From: Burkholderia glumae LMG 2196 = ATCC 33617
Lineage (GTDB): Bacteria > Pseudomonadota > Gammaproteobacteria > Burkholderiales > Burkholderiaceae
NCBI RefSeq assembly: GCF_000960995.1
Contig: NZ_CP009433.1
Span: 62,001 to 126,000, forward strand
Length of the DNA: 64,000 nt
Reading direction: 5' to 3'
Each line of letters opens with the position of its first letter. The first letter of the stretch is position 1. Shown piece by piece: positions 41,327 through 50,263 of the stretch. The notes beneath the pieces were generated by a model that saw only the letters and a program-made list of their open reading frames with translations, did not search any database and was not told the DNA's origin. Position numbers and translations under genes: made by a program.

Positions 41327-41650
41327 TTACCGCCGCCAGCGCGCAGTCCCGAATTGCACGGCGCGCGAGGTCGCCGAGAGCGCATTCCCGAGTTGCACTT
41401 GCGCGATGGTCAGCACAACGTTGATCAGCCAGGCGGCGGCCAGTCCCGCCCCCAAGCTGAACAGCGTCACGATGGCCGGCAGGTAGTACGCAACACCCAT
41501 CACACTGCTCGGCCCCAATAACGTTCCGAAAGCCTGCACGACTGAGATCGCATCGGATTTGGCCAGGTAACGGAGCATGGGAAGCAGCTGCGTGGCCATC
41601 AGCCAAGCTGAAATGAGCAAGCCCATCGCAATGACACGAATTTGAGACAT
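41327..41650 (-). CDS. Small inner-membrane protein in the tra operon
   Basis: A 107-residue protein with ATG 41650 preceded by GGAGG five bases away. Two to three hydrophobic helices: MSQIRVIAMGLLISAWLMATQLLPML, SVMGVAYYLPAIVTLFSLGAGLAAAWLINVVLTIA. The C-terminus is basic (ARWRR). It sits between the S26 signal peptidase gene and traW. Size and topology recall the small accessory membrane proteins of F-type operons, but no direct match was recognised. Confidence 0.6.
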   Translation of the reverse strand: MSQIRVIAMGLLISAWLMATQLLPMLRYLAKSDAISVVQAFGTLLGPSSVMGVAYYLPAIVTLFSLGAGLAAAWLINVVLTIAQVQLGNALSATSRAVQFGTARWRR

Positions 41651-41715
41651 ACCAACCTCCACCAGTCAGGGGAATGGCATCACGCGTGAACGCGTAACGA
41701 GCGTGAAAATGGGAT

Positions 41716-42216
41716 TTAGAAGAGTTCATAGGCTTTCCCCACAATGGCATCCTGCGGAACGGTGCCGGAGATCGCGTAGCGCGAATCTAGGCTGTTCGGA
41801 TTGGGGGTGGCCACGAAGTAGTGCCCCGGAGGAATGACGCCCCCCTCGGTCGGGAAGAGCGGCATGCCAGCCAGCGAAAGCGGCTTGGCGTAGCCGATAT
41901 AGGTGGTGTTGACCCAGACATTGCGCCCGTTGACGCGCACGACGTCGCCGGGAAGACCCGCAACGTGCTTCATAAACAGCACGCCTGCGGGGTACGTTGC
42001 GCCGCCGTGCCAACGGAATGCGATCGTGTCGCCGAGCTGCGGCACGCACGTCGTCTTGTCGATGAAGTAGAGGGTGCCGGGCAGGCTCGTCGATAGATTG
42101 AAGCCGAGCGCGTACCAGGGCCGGATTCCCCAACCGAACGCGGCCGTGAGCAGCAGAATGGCGAGCGTGCGCAGCAGGCGCCGATATCGGGCGAGACGGA
42201 TCGCGAGCGCGGTCAT
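41716..42216 (-). CDS. S26-family TraF-like signal peptidase
   Basis: A 166-residue serine peptidase of the type found in conjugative operons (IncP TraF-like). After one membrane helix (LAILLLTAAFGWGI) come NLSTSLPGTLYF with the catalytic Ser at about residue 43 and FMKHVAGLPGDVV with the catalytic Lys at about 83, then PTEGGVIPPGHYFVATPNPNSLDSRYAISGTV. It probably processes prepilin or another exported transfer protein. F itself has no such gene and uses LepB. The ATG overlaps the trbI stop (ATGA). Confidence 0.92.
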   Translation of the reverse strand: MTALAIRLARYRRLLRTLAILLLTAAFGWGIRPWYALGFNLSTSLPGTLYFIDKTTCVPQLGDTIAFRWHGGATYPAGVLFMKHVAGLPGDVVRVNGRNVWVNTTYIGYAKPLSLAGMPLFPTEGGVIPPGHYFVATPNPNSLDSRYAISGTVPQDAIVGKAYELF

Positions 42217-42584
42217 TTTGCGATCCTCGCAGCGATCGCCGATGTCACGTCTTGGGCGGAGCCGGAGAGGACCGCGGCCTTGTTCACCACCACGCAACGG
42301 CACTCAGCGCCATATTGCGCGACTGCGTCTGACAGGTGCTTCGCCCAATCACCGGCCTGCTGGAGCGCGGCGCTCTTGGCCTCGGTCGTCATGCGGGACG
42401 GGTCGCCGTTGCCGAACTGCTTGATCTGCGTGGCCTGCTCGTCCGTGAGCAGCTTCTGCACGTCGACGACGACGATAGGCGCGGCCGCCTGGCTCTGCTG
42501 GAGATAGTCGATCGGTGCGTGGATCATCAACGTGCCGACTGCCGTAAGCAGGCCGGTCAAAATAAGGTCGTAGCGCAAGGTCAT
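42213..42584 (-). CDS. trbI: TrbI, F-type conjugation protein
   Basis: A 123-residue inner-membrane protein with one N-terminal helix (DLILTGLLTAVGTLMIHAPI) and a periplasmic part APIVVVDVQKLLTDEQATQIKQ...SDAVAQYGAECRCVVVNKAAVLSGSAQDVTSAIAARI. The VVDVQKLL and VNKAAVLSG blocks are the F-type TrbI signature. TrbI influences pilus retraction. Overlaps traC by four bases upstream and the S26 peptidase by four bases downstream. Confidence 0.88.
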   Translation of the reverse strand: MTLRYDLILTGLLTAVGTLMIHAPIDYLQQSQAAAPIVVVDVQKLLTDEQATQIKQFGNGDPSRMTTEAKSAALQQAGDWAKHLSDAVAQYGAECRCVVVNKAAVLSGSAQDVTSAIAARIAK

Positions 42585-45181
42585 CGCGGTTTCCGTTTGT
42601 GCTCGATGAGCGCGCGGATCGCGTCCTCGGTGGACATGCCACCGTCGATCAACCGCTGCATGAAGTTGTAGTCCGGCCCCTTGGTGGTGGCCATGGCGAG
42701 GGTGAATTCGTCGGGGATGTGCCGCAGGATGTGTTGTCCGCCGTCCGGGTCGACAAGGACAAACTCGCTGTAGCGCCCCGGGACGGGGGAGAGTGACTTG
42801 AGCATCTTCTTCAAGCCGGGCGACAGGTCGATGATGTCGCCACGCTCGATCTGTGCCAGCGTGTCATTGCTCTGCTTGAGGTGGAATTTCCAGCCCGAGT
42901 TATCGAACGCCGCCTGCGTGGCTTTGTTCATCCCGGCGTCGGTAATGCCCTGGGTCGCAAAGAAGAAACTGCCCTCATATTTCCGGGCGCGTCGGTATCC
43001 CTCTTCGGTAAAGTCCGCCGATTCCTGGTCGTCACCCGCCGTCTGCCATCCCTCGTCCTGTAGAAAGAGCTTCTTGCGCGATCGCTCGAATCGATACATC
43101 TCATTGGTGACCTGATTCGTGAACCCCAACATGATCACGGTGCGAAGCTGAGGATCGCTGTTAAGGTGCTCGAGTTCGAGCCCGACCACGTCATTGTTGA
43201 GGTTGACGTTAGTCCGTCCATTGACGTACCGGCCGTACACACCGCCATCGCAGAACGGCTCCAGCCGAATGGCAAGTTCATATGCCACACGCTCGTTCTG
43301 TTGGTTCTGGTCCTTCAACTGCAGGAGGGCGTCCCGCACACGTGTCGGGTTACCGTCCGGACCATAGTCTTTCCAGACCATTCTTACCGCCTTGTCCAGC
43401 AGTCCACGCTCAAGGTCGGTTATCGGCGACGTCGGGGATGCCATCCGCGCAATGATCGGTCGGATGAATTTGACTTCGCTGTCGATGCCGTTGTCCGCAT
43501 CGCTCCCCCCAGTGGAGAACGAATTGACGATGATGTTCGAACCCGGCTTGAAGTCGATGTACTGACCGCCGGCCATGGCTATCTGCTTCTCGTAGGAATA
43601 GCCCACATCCGTGAGGCGCACGACGCCGCCTACAGCGCGAAATGCGGCGATGATTTCGTTCATCAAAACCGATTTGCCAGCGCCCGAGGTGCCGTCGACG
43701 AATCCGTTGTAGTTAGTCGAGCTTGAGTAGAGATCGATTGGTGTAGGCGTGCCACGACGCCCGTAGAACATCAGATTCGGTGCGCCGCTTGTCCCGGCCC
43801 ATTCCGCAACCACAGGCGCCATATCAGTCGCATTGACCGTGGTTTTGGTCGAAATCAAGCGCAGTTTGTTGAGATCGTCGCGCAGATCTGGCGTCAAGGC
43901 CATCGGCACCGCCGACAGAAACGTGGTGAGCTGCTGCGTGACCATCGGAAACAGCTTGAACCGCTCCGAGCGCCAGATACCGCGCGCCGCTGCCACGCAG
44001 CGCCCGATCTGCTCGCGAGGTGCGAAAAGCGTGAGCGTGTGATACAGCTCGCATATCGAGCCGCCCGATTCGAGCTGAAGCCCCACGGCTCGCCAATCGC
44101 GCTCCTGCAACGCGAGTTCAGGTTGCAGCGGCGCCATCTTCGACTTTGCGTTTTGGGCGGCACGCGCGCCGCGCAGCGCCACGCGCGTTTCGACGGCATT
44201 CTGGTCGAGCGTCATCACGCCCAGGGTGATGAGGTAGGGGCAGGGGTACTGATGGACATCGTTGAACAGCGAGCCGACGATGTTGCCCATCTCCCAGAGT
44301 TCCTTCTTCGACGGATACTGCAGGACGCCAAAGCTGCGGGCCGCGATCCGCTTGTCGGGGTCGCCCTTTTCCTCCGGCGGCAGGCCAAAAAGCAGATGCT
44401 CGGCCTTGACGCGCGCGTGATGACCAAACGGCACCAGCTGGTCGCGAATCGGGCGATCCGCGTCATATTGCTGGTCGCCCACTTCCGCCCCATTACCAAA
44501 GAGGTACTCGGGGTTCAGGATCGGCCACAGGAATCGGATGAGATCATCGGGCGTAGCGGTGCGGCTCGCGAGGCTCGCCGAGCGAAGCGTCGCACCGACC
44601 ACTTCACGCAGGTTCTGCATCTCCTCGCGAACCTTGGCGTCGTCGGCGGACCCTTTGCGTACGACTGACAGCATCAGTCGCTTGTCCGTGATCGAATAGT
44701 TCTGGCCGTGGAAGAGCGGGCGTCCCTGGTTCGCCCGGAGGGCGGCAGCACGGCGCTCGGCCTGCTCGAGGTAGAAGGGCGGGGCCTCGCCGCTGTTGGC
44801 ATACGTGCGGCGCAGATCCACGTACCGATCCAGGTGCTCCTCGATGATCGGATCGGCCAGCATCATCCACTGCACACCGTGGTCCGCCGGCATGGTGTCG
44901 TACAGACCGAGCAGCGTTCTCGCCAACTCGTCGTTCGCGCCGGTCTGGGGCGCCACCACCAGTACGAAGCCGATCGAGCTGGTGTTGTAGTACAACTCGG
45001 TGGCCGGGTCGTATTGGTCGTAGGGCAGCAACTGGTGCAGGCCCACGTTGTCGACGCGGCGCTGGTCGGCAACGGTCGGTGCCGGCGGCCCGAGGTCGTC
45101 GTCAGTCCCGAAGACGAGCTCCTTCGCCATCGTCGTCGCTAGGCTGCGCGCGCTATCCACCCACTCCTGGATCGATCCCAT
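42581..45181 (-). CDS. traC: TraC, VirB4-type ATPase of the transfer system
   Basis: An 866-residue cytoplasmic ATPase that powers pilus assembly. ATG 45181 follows GGAGA. The Walker A motif is GTSGAGKSVLMNEI (about residue 500) and the Walker B region LFLQDEGWQTAG (about 705). N-terminal family features include LHQLLPYDQYDPATELYYN and GFVLVVAPQTGANDELARTLLGLYDTMP. Near the C-terminus, FFFATQGITDAGMNKATQAAFDNSGWKFHLKQS and LSPGLKKMLKSLSPVPGRYSEFVL are typical of TraC. It is full length and lacks obvious lesions. Confidence 0.96.
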   Translation of the reverse strand: MGSIQEWVDSARSLATTMAKELVFGTDDDLGPPAPTVADQRRVDNVGLHQLLPYDQYDPATELYYNTSSIGFVLVVAPQTGANDELARTLLGLYDTMPADHGVQWMMLADPIIEEHLDRYVDLRRTYANSGEAPPFYLEQAERRAAALRANQGRPLFHGQNYSITDKRLMLSVVRKGSADDAKVREEMQNLREVVGATLRSASLASRTATPDDLIRFLWPILNPEYLFGNGAEVGDQQYDADRPIRDQLVPFGHHARVKAEHLLFGLPPEEKGDPDKRIAARSFGVLQYPSKKELWEMGNIVGSLFNDVHQYPCPYLITLGVMTLDQNAVETRVALRGARAAQNAKSKMAPLQPELALQERDWRAVGLQLESGGSICELYHTLTLFAPREQIGRCVAAARGIWRSERFKLFPMVTQQLTTFLSAVPMALTPDLRDDLNKLRLISTKTTVNATDMAPVVAEWAGTSGAPNLMFYGRRGTPTPIDLYSSSTNYNGFVDGTSGAGKSVLMNEIIAAFRAVGGVVRLTDVGYSYEKQIAMAGGQYIDFKPGSNIIVNSFSTGGSDADNGIDSEVKFIRPIIARMASPTSPITDLERGLLDKAVRMVWKDYGPDGNPTRVRDALLQLKDQNQQNERVAYELAIRLEPFCDGGVYGRYVNGRTNVNLNNDVVGLELEHLNSDPQLRTVIMLGFTNQVTNEMYRFERSRKKLFLQDEGWQTAGDDQESADFTEEGYRRARKYEGSFFFATQGITDAGMNKATQAAFDNSGWKFHLKQSNDTLAQIERGDIIDLSPGLKKMLKSLSPVPGRYSEFVLVDPDGGQHILRHIPDEFTLAMATTKGPDYNFMQRLIDGGMSTEDAIRALIEHKRKPR

Positions 45182-45194
45182 GTGACGTCTCCGC

Positions 45195-45893
45195 TCAGCG
45201 ATCGGCCGACGGCGACATCGCGGCCGCACGGTCTATCGCACCATCCGGCGTCAAGATGCCCTGCATGACACGGTCCGCATTCGAGGCGGGCGTCGTGAAC
45301 GCATCCCGCCTTGCTGCCGTGCCGGCGTCCTTGGCGTCACCCTGAGCAGCCGCCGCGGTGGGGCTCAACACAGGGGGCAGCACCGGCTGGAACGCGGCAC
45401 GGATGCGCGCCTGGTTGTGGGCGATGGACCAGTGGCCGGGGTCGACGACGAGGTACACGTACTCCTGGTCGTGCAGGTCTGAGTCCGCGTCCTGCCAGGG
45501 CGCGAACCAGACACGCAGTTCGCGCGGCGCCGTGCGCACCGGTGCACCGCTATCGAGGGCACGCGGCAGGATGCCGGGGGAAGTGGCGCGGGCGCCACCG
45601 GCCGCCGCCTTGCGCGAGCCTGACGCGCGATCGGCCGGGCTGTCGTCGGCGTAGCTCCCGAGCGTCAGGTTGGTCGCCGCGCCGCTGCCGGCGTGCACGC
45701 GCTGATCGGGGAGGTTGTGGGCCATGGCGTTGGCGTAGATGCCCGACATGCTGTTGCAGAGCACGCCGGCAGGCGCTTTGCACGCGAACGACGAACTGGC
45801 GTCATACCCGGTGAAGCTGCAGGCGGACAAGGCGAGCACGGCGGCGCCGATAACGGCCGTCGCACGCGTCGCGGCGAGGTAGGGAATGGACAT
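45195..45893 (-). CDS. traV: TraV, outer-membrane lipoprotein of the T4SS core
   Basis: A 232-residue lipoprotein. The signal ends in LALSACSFTGYDASSSFACKAPAGVLCNSMSGIYANAMAHNLP, which holds both the lipobox Cys and the conserved TraV cysteines. The C-terminal part (RELRVWFAPWQDADSDLHDQEYVYLVVDPGHWSI) is the conserved VirB7/TraV-type beta region. TraV with TraK and TraB forms the outer-membrane core. ATG 45893 is preferred; a GTG six bases upstream would give a GTGA overlap with the preceding stop. Confidence 0.94.
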   Translation of the reverse strand: MSIPYLAATRATAVIGAAVLALSACSFTGYDASSSFACKAPAGVLCNSMSGIYANAMAHNLPDQRVHAGSGAATNLTLGSYADDSPADRASGSRKAAAGGARATSPGILPRALDSGAPVRTAPRELRVWFAPWQDADSDLHDQEYVYLVVDPGHWSIAHNQARIRAAFQPVLPPVLSPTAAAAQGDAKDAGTAARRDAFTTPASNADRVMQGILTPDGAIDRAAAMSPSADR

Positions 45894-45895
45894 GG

Positions 45896-46804
45896 TCACT
45901 TCGCTCCCAGCCACTGGTCGATTGTCTCGGCAGTCGCGGCACCGGGCATCACGCGGCCGTCGACGCTTACGAGGGACGGCGTGCCATTGATGCCGAGGCT
46001 GGCCGCGAGGGCTTCGTTCCTGTCGATCGGGTTGTCGCAAGACGCGAGCTTTGGCTCGACGCGCGCCGGCGCGGGCGGTGACTTGCGTTGGCCGGCCGCA
46101 CCGATCACGCTGGAGCCGTGATCTCGCATCCAGCGGGACAGCGCGACCGGAAGCCATGCGTGCCAGGCACCAAGGCGATCGTCCGCACACCAGATACCGA
46201 TTGCATGGGCGCGGGCTCGTGGGTGGATCGACTCGAGCGGGTACAGGAACCGGTAGATCGTGACGTCCTTGAGCGCGGCGAGTTCAGCCTCGAGGGAGAG
46301 GCAATATGGACAGTCGGGGTCGTCGAAGATCGCGACCTTGCGGTGGCCGTCGCCGTGCACCTCCACGAACGCATCCTGGAGCCGGTCGGCCGGGAAGCGC
46401 ACCTTCTGCAGCGCCTGCTCGAGCGGCACGGTCAGGTCCTGCTGCGTGACCATGTCGAAGAGATGGCCGAAGAGGAAGTAGCGGCCGGTAACGTCGGTGT
46501 AGGCCACCTTGCCGCCCATCACTACTTCATAGATGCCGGTCGAGGGGGTCGCCGCCACCTCGCGGAACTGCGTGGCCGGATACCGAGCGTGCAGTGATGC
46601 CTTGAGCGCGGCCACGCCGGGGTCGAGATTCGGGTCGGCCGGATCGACTGCCGGCGCCAGCGGTGCTGCGACCGGCGCGAGCTGGCCAGCGGCCACCGCG
46701 GTTTCCGACGACGTTCCCCGGCTAGACGCAGTAGGTGCGGTCGTGCAGCCCCATGCCAGGCATGTGGTCATCAAAAGCGCGAAGGTGAAGTTGGCCTGTT
46801 TCAT
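45896..46804 (-). CDS. DsbC-like thiol:disulfide isomerase
   Basis: A 302-residue exported protein with an N-terminal signal (MKQANFTFALLMTTCLAWGCTTA; possibly a lipoprotein, though the lipobox is imperfect). The DsbC-type dimerisation region is SLHARYPATQFREVAATPSTGIYEVVMGGKVAYTDVTGRYFLFGHLFD, and the thioredoxin part has FDDPDCPYCLSLEAEL (CPYC at about 163-166) and LGINGTPSLVSVDGRV with the cis-Pro. It likely corrects disulfides in TraN, TraU, TraH and TraV. It sits between the DUF5131 gene and traV, where F carries other small genes. Confidence 0.92.
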   Translation of the reverse strand: MKQANFTFALLMTTCLAWGCTTAPTASSRGTSSETAVAAGQLAPVAAPLAPAVDPADPNLDPGVAALKASLHARYPATQFREVAATPSTGIYEVVMGGKVAYTDVTGRYFLFGHLFDMVTQQDLTVPLEQALQKVRFPADRLQDAFVEVHGDGHRKVAIFDDPDCPYCLSLEAELAALKDVTIYRFLYPLESIHPRARAHAIGIWCADDRLGAWHAWLPVALSRWMRDHGSSVIGAAGQRKSPPAPARVEPKLASCDNPIDRNEALAASLGINGTPSLVSVDGRVMPGAATAETIDQWLGAK

Positions 46805-46811
46805 TGGATCG

Positions 46812-47768
46812 TCACGGATGAGGGAAGAGGGGTGCACGGTCCACGGTAACGTCGAGCTGGGACCCGATAGCGAGTGCCCGTGGAATGGGAAAGGCTTCGT
46901 GTTTGACGCTGTCGAGCACATTGCCGGTGTCGCGCGCGCCCACGCGCTGCATCCACACCCCATCGGCGAAGCAGTGGAACATTGAGCCGGCCGCCGAGAT
47001 GAGCTCGGGCGCGGGTCGCCATTCGCCCCACTGCTTGAAGAAGAACGGGATGCCCGCGGCCGCGCATTGGTCACGCAGGGAGCGAATCCAGCCCGGGTGA
47101 ACCGAGCGGGCCAGCAGGCCGCTTTCGCCGCCGGCGATCACCCAATCGATACCGACGCGGTGCCGGTCGAGCTGCGGCAGGTCGAGGCCGTAGTGATTCG
47201 GCCATGCGAGGTGGCGCCGCAGATTGATGTGGCCGAGCATGGGCTCGATCGACAGGAAACGAACGCTCGCGCGAACGGTGAGCAACTTCGGGATGTCCCG
47301 ATCGGCCTCGGCCTGGTCGACCACGGTCGCGCCGATCCACACGTTCTCCGGGATACCCAGCGGGAACATGTCGGCAAGCATCGCGTCCGCGTTGCCAATC
47401 CTTTTCGTCAGCAGTTGCCAATCGAGGTTCGGCGTCGCAAGAATCAGATCGGCGAGGTCACGGCGCCATTGGGCCGGCACCTCGTTGTCGAACACGTCGG
47501 ACAGGGACGAACAGAACACGCGCCGGCGGCGGCCGTGCAGCGCGAGAAACTTCGCGTGCCCACGGTTCCAGCGCTTGGGAGCGGCCCAGGTCGACGCGGC
47601 CGTGCGCCGGCGCGGCACCCCCGGCCCCCAATTCGTCGCAGTGCCGCCGCCAAAGCGGCGATTACGACGCTCGGCGTAGCAGTTCGCGCAGCCGGGGCTC
47701 ACGGCCGTGCAGCCTTCCCATGCGTTGAACGTCGAGTCGGTCCAGCCGATGTCGGTCGTCTCGCTCAC
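46812..47768 (-). CDS. DUF5131 (Gp37/Gp68-family) protein with radical-SAM-like Cys motif
   Basis: A 318-residue protein from GTG 47768, preceded by GGAGG. It is the phage Gp37/Gp68 family (DUF5131): DIGWTDSTFNAWEGCTAVSPGCANCYAERRNRRFGG, FCSSLSDVFDNEVPAQWRRDLADLI, NLDWQLLTKRIGNADAML, VWIGATVVDQAEADRDIPKLL, RFLSIEPMLGHINL, WVIAGGESG and FFKQWGEW. The cysteines C20-X6-C27-X2-C30 lie where radical SAM enzymes hold an iron-sulfur cluster. The family is normally on phages or beside defence-type genes, and its place inside a transfer operon (between orf362 and dsbC-like, 8 bp apart) is unusual. Reaction unknown. Confidence 0.92.
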   Translation of the reverse strand: MSETTDIGWTDSTFNAWEGCTAVSPGCANCYAERRNRRFGGGTATNWGPGVPRRRTAASTWAAPKRWNRGHAKFLALHGRRRRVFCSSLSDVFDNEVPAQWRRDLADLILATPNLDWQLLTKRIGNADAMLADMFPLGIPENVWIGATVVDQAEADRDIPKLLTVRASVRFLSIEPMLGHINLRRHLAWPNHYGLDLPQLDRHRVGIDWVIAGGESGLLARSVHPGWIRSLRDQCAAAGIPFFFKQWGEWRPAPELISAAGSMFHCFADGVWMQRVGARDTGNVLDSVKHEAFPIPRALAIGSQLDVTVDRAPLFPHP

Positions 47769-47844
47769 GGGCGTCCTCCACGGGAGCTTCGCAAAGCCCG
47801 GTCAAGCAACCGTTCGATGGCGTCTTGGGCGCTCGTCAGGCGGC

Positions 47845-48933
47845 TCATGCTTTATGTCCCGCGAAGAGGCGACCGGCGGCATGAAGGAACCCCGCGCGAG
47901 CGGTGCGGCCCGACGCGACGAGGTGTTCCGGACGGCTGGGCGCCGAGCCGGCATCTCGCGCCTGCTGCGTATGCCGGTGTGTGCGGGCCAGCAGCGACGC
48001 GCACTCCACCATCAACGTTCCGCGATCGTCACGGCTCTTCACCTCGCCGCGGGTTGCCCAGCCCCGCACGACGTCGAGATCCACGCCGGTTTGATGCGCT
48101 GCGTGCCCGGCCGTGATCCAGTTGAGATCGTCCCCCGATATCGGTGGCTCGGTGACGCGCGGCTCGGGCGCGGTCGGAGCGGTCGGTACGGCACAAATCA
48201 CAATCCGTACCTGCTCGTACAGCAGCGGTTTGCAGTGCTTGGCCTGGGCATTGGGGAGGCCTCTCACGGTCACCGTGCGTGCGCCGCACTCGACCGTGAC
48301 TTCGCTGCTCGTACTGGAATCGGTGGCAAGCTTCATCATCTTCCCGATGACGTTGATCCCGTCCGAGGCCTCCTGCTCGATCTGCTCACCCTTGTACCAA
48401 TGCATGGCCGCCAGAAGCGCAACGTCGACGGGATCGCCCTTCTCGACGTGCTCTCGCAGTGAGGCCGACAATTCGCTGGCGGGCGCGCTCCACCAGCCGC
48501 TGCGGCCGGCTGCTCGGCTTGCTGCCATCGAAGCCTTCATGATTCGCGCGAACGCGTCGACGACGGCGTCGTCGAACGAAGCCTCATCAATGGCGCGACT
48601 GACCTCGGCCACGCCGGCTCTTGGTGACGCTGCGGGCCGCCGGCTGGCCATGTCCAGTCGGTCTGCTGCGTGCGCGAGATACTCAAGGAAGCCAGTTTGA
48701 TATCCCGGAGCACGTCCGAGGTGGGACGCCCCGAATTCGGCGAAGCAGCGTAGCTGCTCGGCGACGAGCTCGTGCGCCCCAATCCAGGCCGAGAGCGCGC
48801 TACGCGTTTCCGGCTGAACATAATGGCCATCGGCACCACGCTCGAGCCTTGGTTCGAGTCCCGCGTCATCCGCACACCGACGCATCGCTGCCTCGAACGC
48901 GGCCGTTGTCGTGCTTTTCGCTTCTTCACTCAT
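47845..48933 (-). CDS. Unknown protein between traB and the DUF5131 gene
   Basis: A 362-residue cytoplasmic protein. ATG 48933 has GGAGG eight bases upstream and overlaps the traB stop by eight bases. It is mostly helical; features include SALSAWIGAHELVAEQLRCFAEFGASHLGRAPGYQTGFLEYL, DEASFDDAVVDAFARIMKASMAASRAAGR, and a helix-turn-helix-like stretch near the C-terminus (ITAGHAAHQTGVDLDVVRGWATRGEVKSRDDRGTLMVEC). The last part looks like a MerR/DUF-type winged motif. No family recognised. It is absent from the F operon at this position. Confidence 0.55.
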   Translation of the reverse strand: MSEEAKSTTTAAFEAAMRRCADDAGLEPRLERGADGHYVQPETRSALSAWIGAHELVAEQLRCFAEFGASHLGRAPGYQTGFLEYLAHAADRLDMASRRPAASPRAGVAEVSRAIDEASFDDAVVDAFARIMKASMAASRAAGRSGWWSAPASELSASLREHVEKGDPVDVALLAAMHWYKGEQIEQEASDGINVIGKMMKLATDSSTSSEVTVECGARTVTVRGLPNAQAKHCKPLLYEQVRIVICAVPTAPTAPEPRVTEPPISGDDLNWITAGHAAHQTGVDLDVVRGWATRGEVKSRDDRGTLMVECASLLARTHRHTQQARDAGSAPSRPEHLVASGRTARAGFLHAAGRLFAGHKA

Positions 48934-50263
48934 CGGAGTAGCCTCCATCGGTTTCACGGCCACCATTGGCGAGGCCGTCGTTGATATCGCTGACATCGGA
49001 GAGGGCGCCGTTGTATTCCGCGCCTTTCATCACGGCGAACTCGACCACGCGGCCGCCGTCGGTTTCAATCACCGGGAAGAGCTTTTCGGCAGCGCGGATG
49101 TAGTACTGCTTGAGGGAGTCCGCGCCCTGCGAGACCCCGCTGCCGATTGCGGAACGACCAACCTGACTCGGATTGACGATCGACGTCGTACCGAGGGCCG
49201 TGGTGTTCAACGTGTTGGCGGATTGGCTGAATGCTTGGCCGATCCCGGACGAGATCCCGGCCAACACAGACATGGCGAGGGCGGAGCCAGACTTGGAAAC
49301 GAGGCGACCGCGGACTCCCTCCTTGCCGTCCTCGCCCATGACAGTGCCCTTGATGGTCATCTCGACGGTCCGGCCGTTCTTCAAGATGCAGGCGAGCGTC
49401 TCGCCGTGCATCATCGTCCGCTCGCTCGAGACGTCTCCGTAGGCAGAGGTCAAGATGCGGCATCCGGTGATGTCGAGCTTTCGGGCATTCGGCAGATTGG
49501 CGAGATCGAGCACCTCGAGGAAGACGTGCAGCGGGTCGTGCTGCGCCTCCCCGCCGGTCGGTGCATCAACGCCGTTCATCATGAAAACCCGTACGAAAGC
49601 GGTAGCGGGGATGAAGGTCACGCCCTTCTGGCCGTTGGCCTTCAAGCAATCCTGCTGAGCTTGCTTGGCCTGGTCGATGGGCAACGACGAGAACCGGGGA
49701 TCGACGCAGTCGTCACCGGCTTTCTTGGGCGAATCGAAATTGATGATGTCGAGCTTCGGGGGCGGCGCCACCACGTCCATAGCGGCGCCACGCGCGTTCT
49801 GGCCGAACGGCGGATTCAGGATCGCGCCGGACTTCGCCTGCTGCCCGTTCAGGGGAATCGGCTTGTTGAGCAGCGCGCGGTCGGACGCTGTCGACGAGTC
49901 CGCAGCAGGGGCACTCGCGGCGCTACCTGAGCCCGCCTTCTTCTGGTCGTCGAACTGCTTCTTGAGGTCCTCCTGCGCCTGGACGACCTGCTTCAGTTTT
50001 TCCGTCGCCTCATCCGCCTTCCCATTCGCGGCGTCGAGCTGCTTCTTCATGTCCGCAAATTGCGCCTCGGACTGCGCGCGCCACGCGTTTTTGTCGTTCT
50101 GATCGCCGACGTGCGCGAACGGGACCGACGTAGTCGCCTGCTGCGGTCCCTTGCCTTGGCGCGTGAAGAGGAGGCCAACGACGAACAGCGCGGCCAGGAG
50201 CCCGAAGACCACCATGCTGATGATCTTCTGGCGCTTCTTGTTTGCCTCGTTCGGGTCAGTCAT
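48926..50263 (-). CDS. traB: TraB, T4SS core scaffold protein
   Basis: A 445-residue VirB10-like TraB that links inner and outer membranes. One N-terminal helix (IISMVVFGLLAALFVVGLLF), a coiled coil (AQFADMKKQLDAANGKADEATEKLKQVVQAQEDLKKQFDDQ), then the conserved C-terminal domain: GVTFIPATAFVRVFMMNGVDAPTGGEAQHDPLHVFLEVLD, LDITGCRILTSAYGDVSSERTMM and GRTVEMTIKGTVMGEDGKEGVRGRLVSKSG. ATG 50263 overlaps the traK stop by eight bases. Confidence 0.95.
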   Translation of the reverse strand: MTDPNEANKKRQKIISMVVFGLLAALFVVGLLFTRQGKGPQQATTSVPFAHVGDQNDKNAWRAQSEAQFADMKKQLDAANGKADEATEKLKQVVQAQEDLKKQFDDQKKAGSGSAASAPAADSSTASDRALLNKPIPLNGQQAKSGAILNPPFGQNARGAAMDVVAPPPKLDIINFDSPKKAGDDCVDPRFSSLPIDQAKQAQQDCLKANGQKGVTFIPATAFVRVFMMNGVDAPTGGEAQHDPLHVFLEVLDLANLPNARKLDITGCRILTSAYGDVSSERTMMHGETLACILKNGRTVEMTIKGTVMGEDGKEGVRGRLVSKSGSALAMSVLAGISSGIGQAFSQSANTLNTTALGTTSIVNPSQVGRSAIGSGVSQGADSLKQYYIRAAEKLFPVIETDGGRVVEFAVMKGAEYNGALSDVSDINDGLANGGRETDGGYSDE

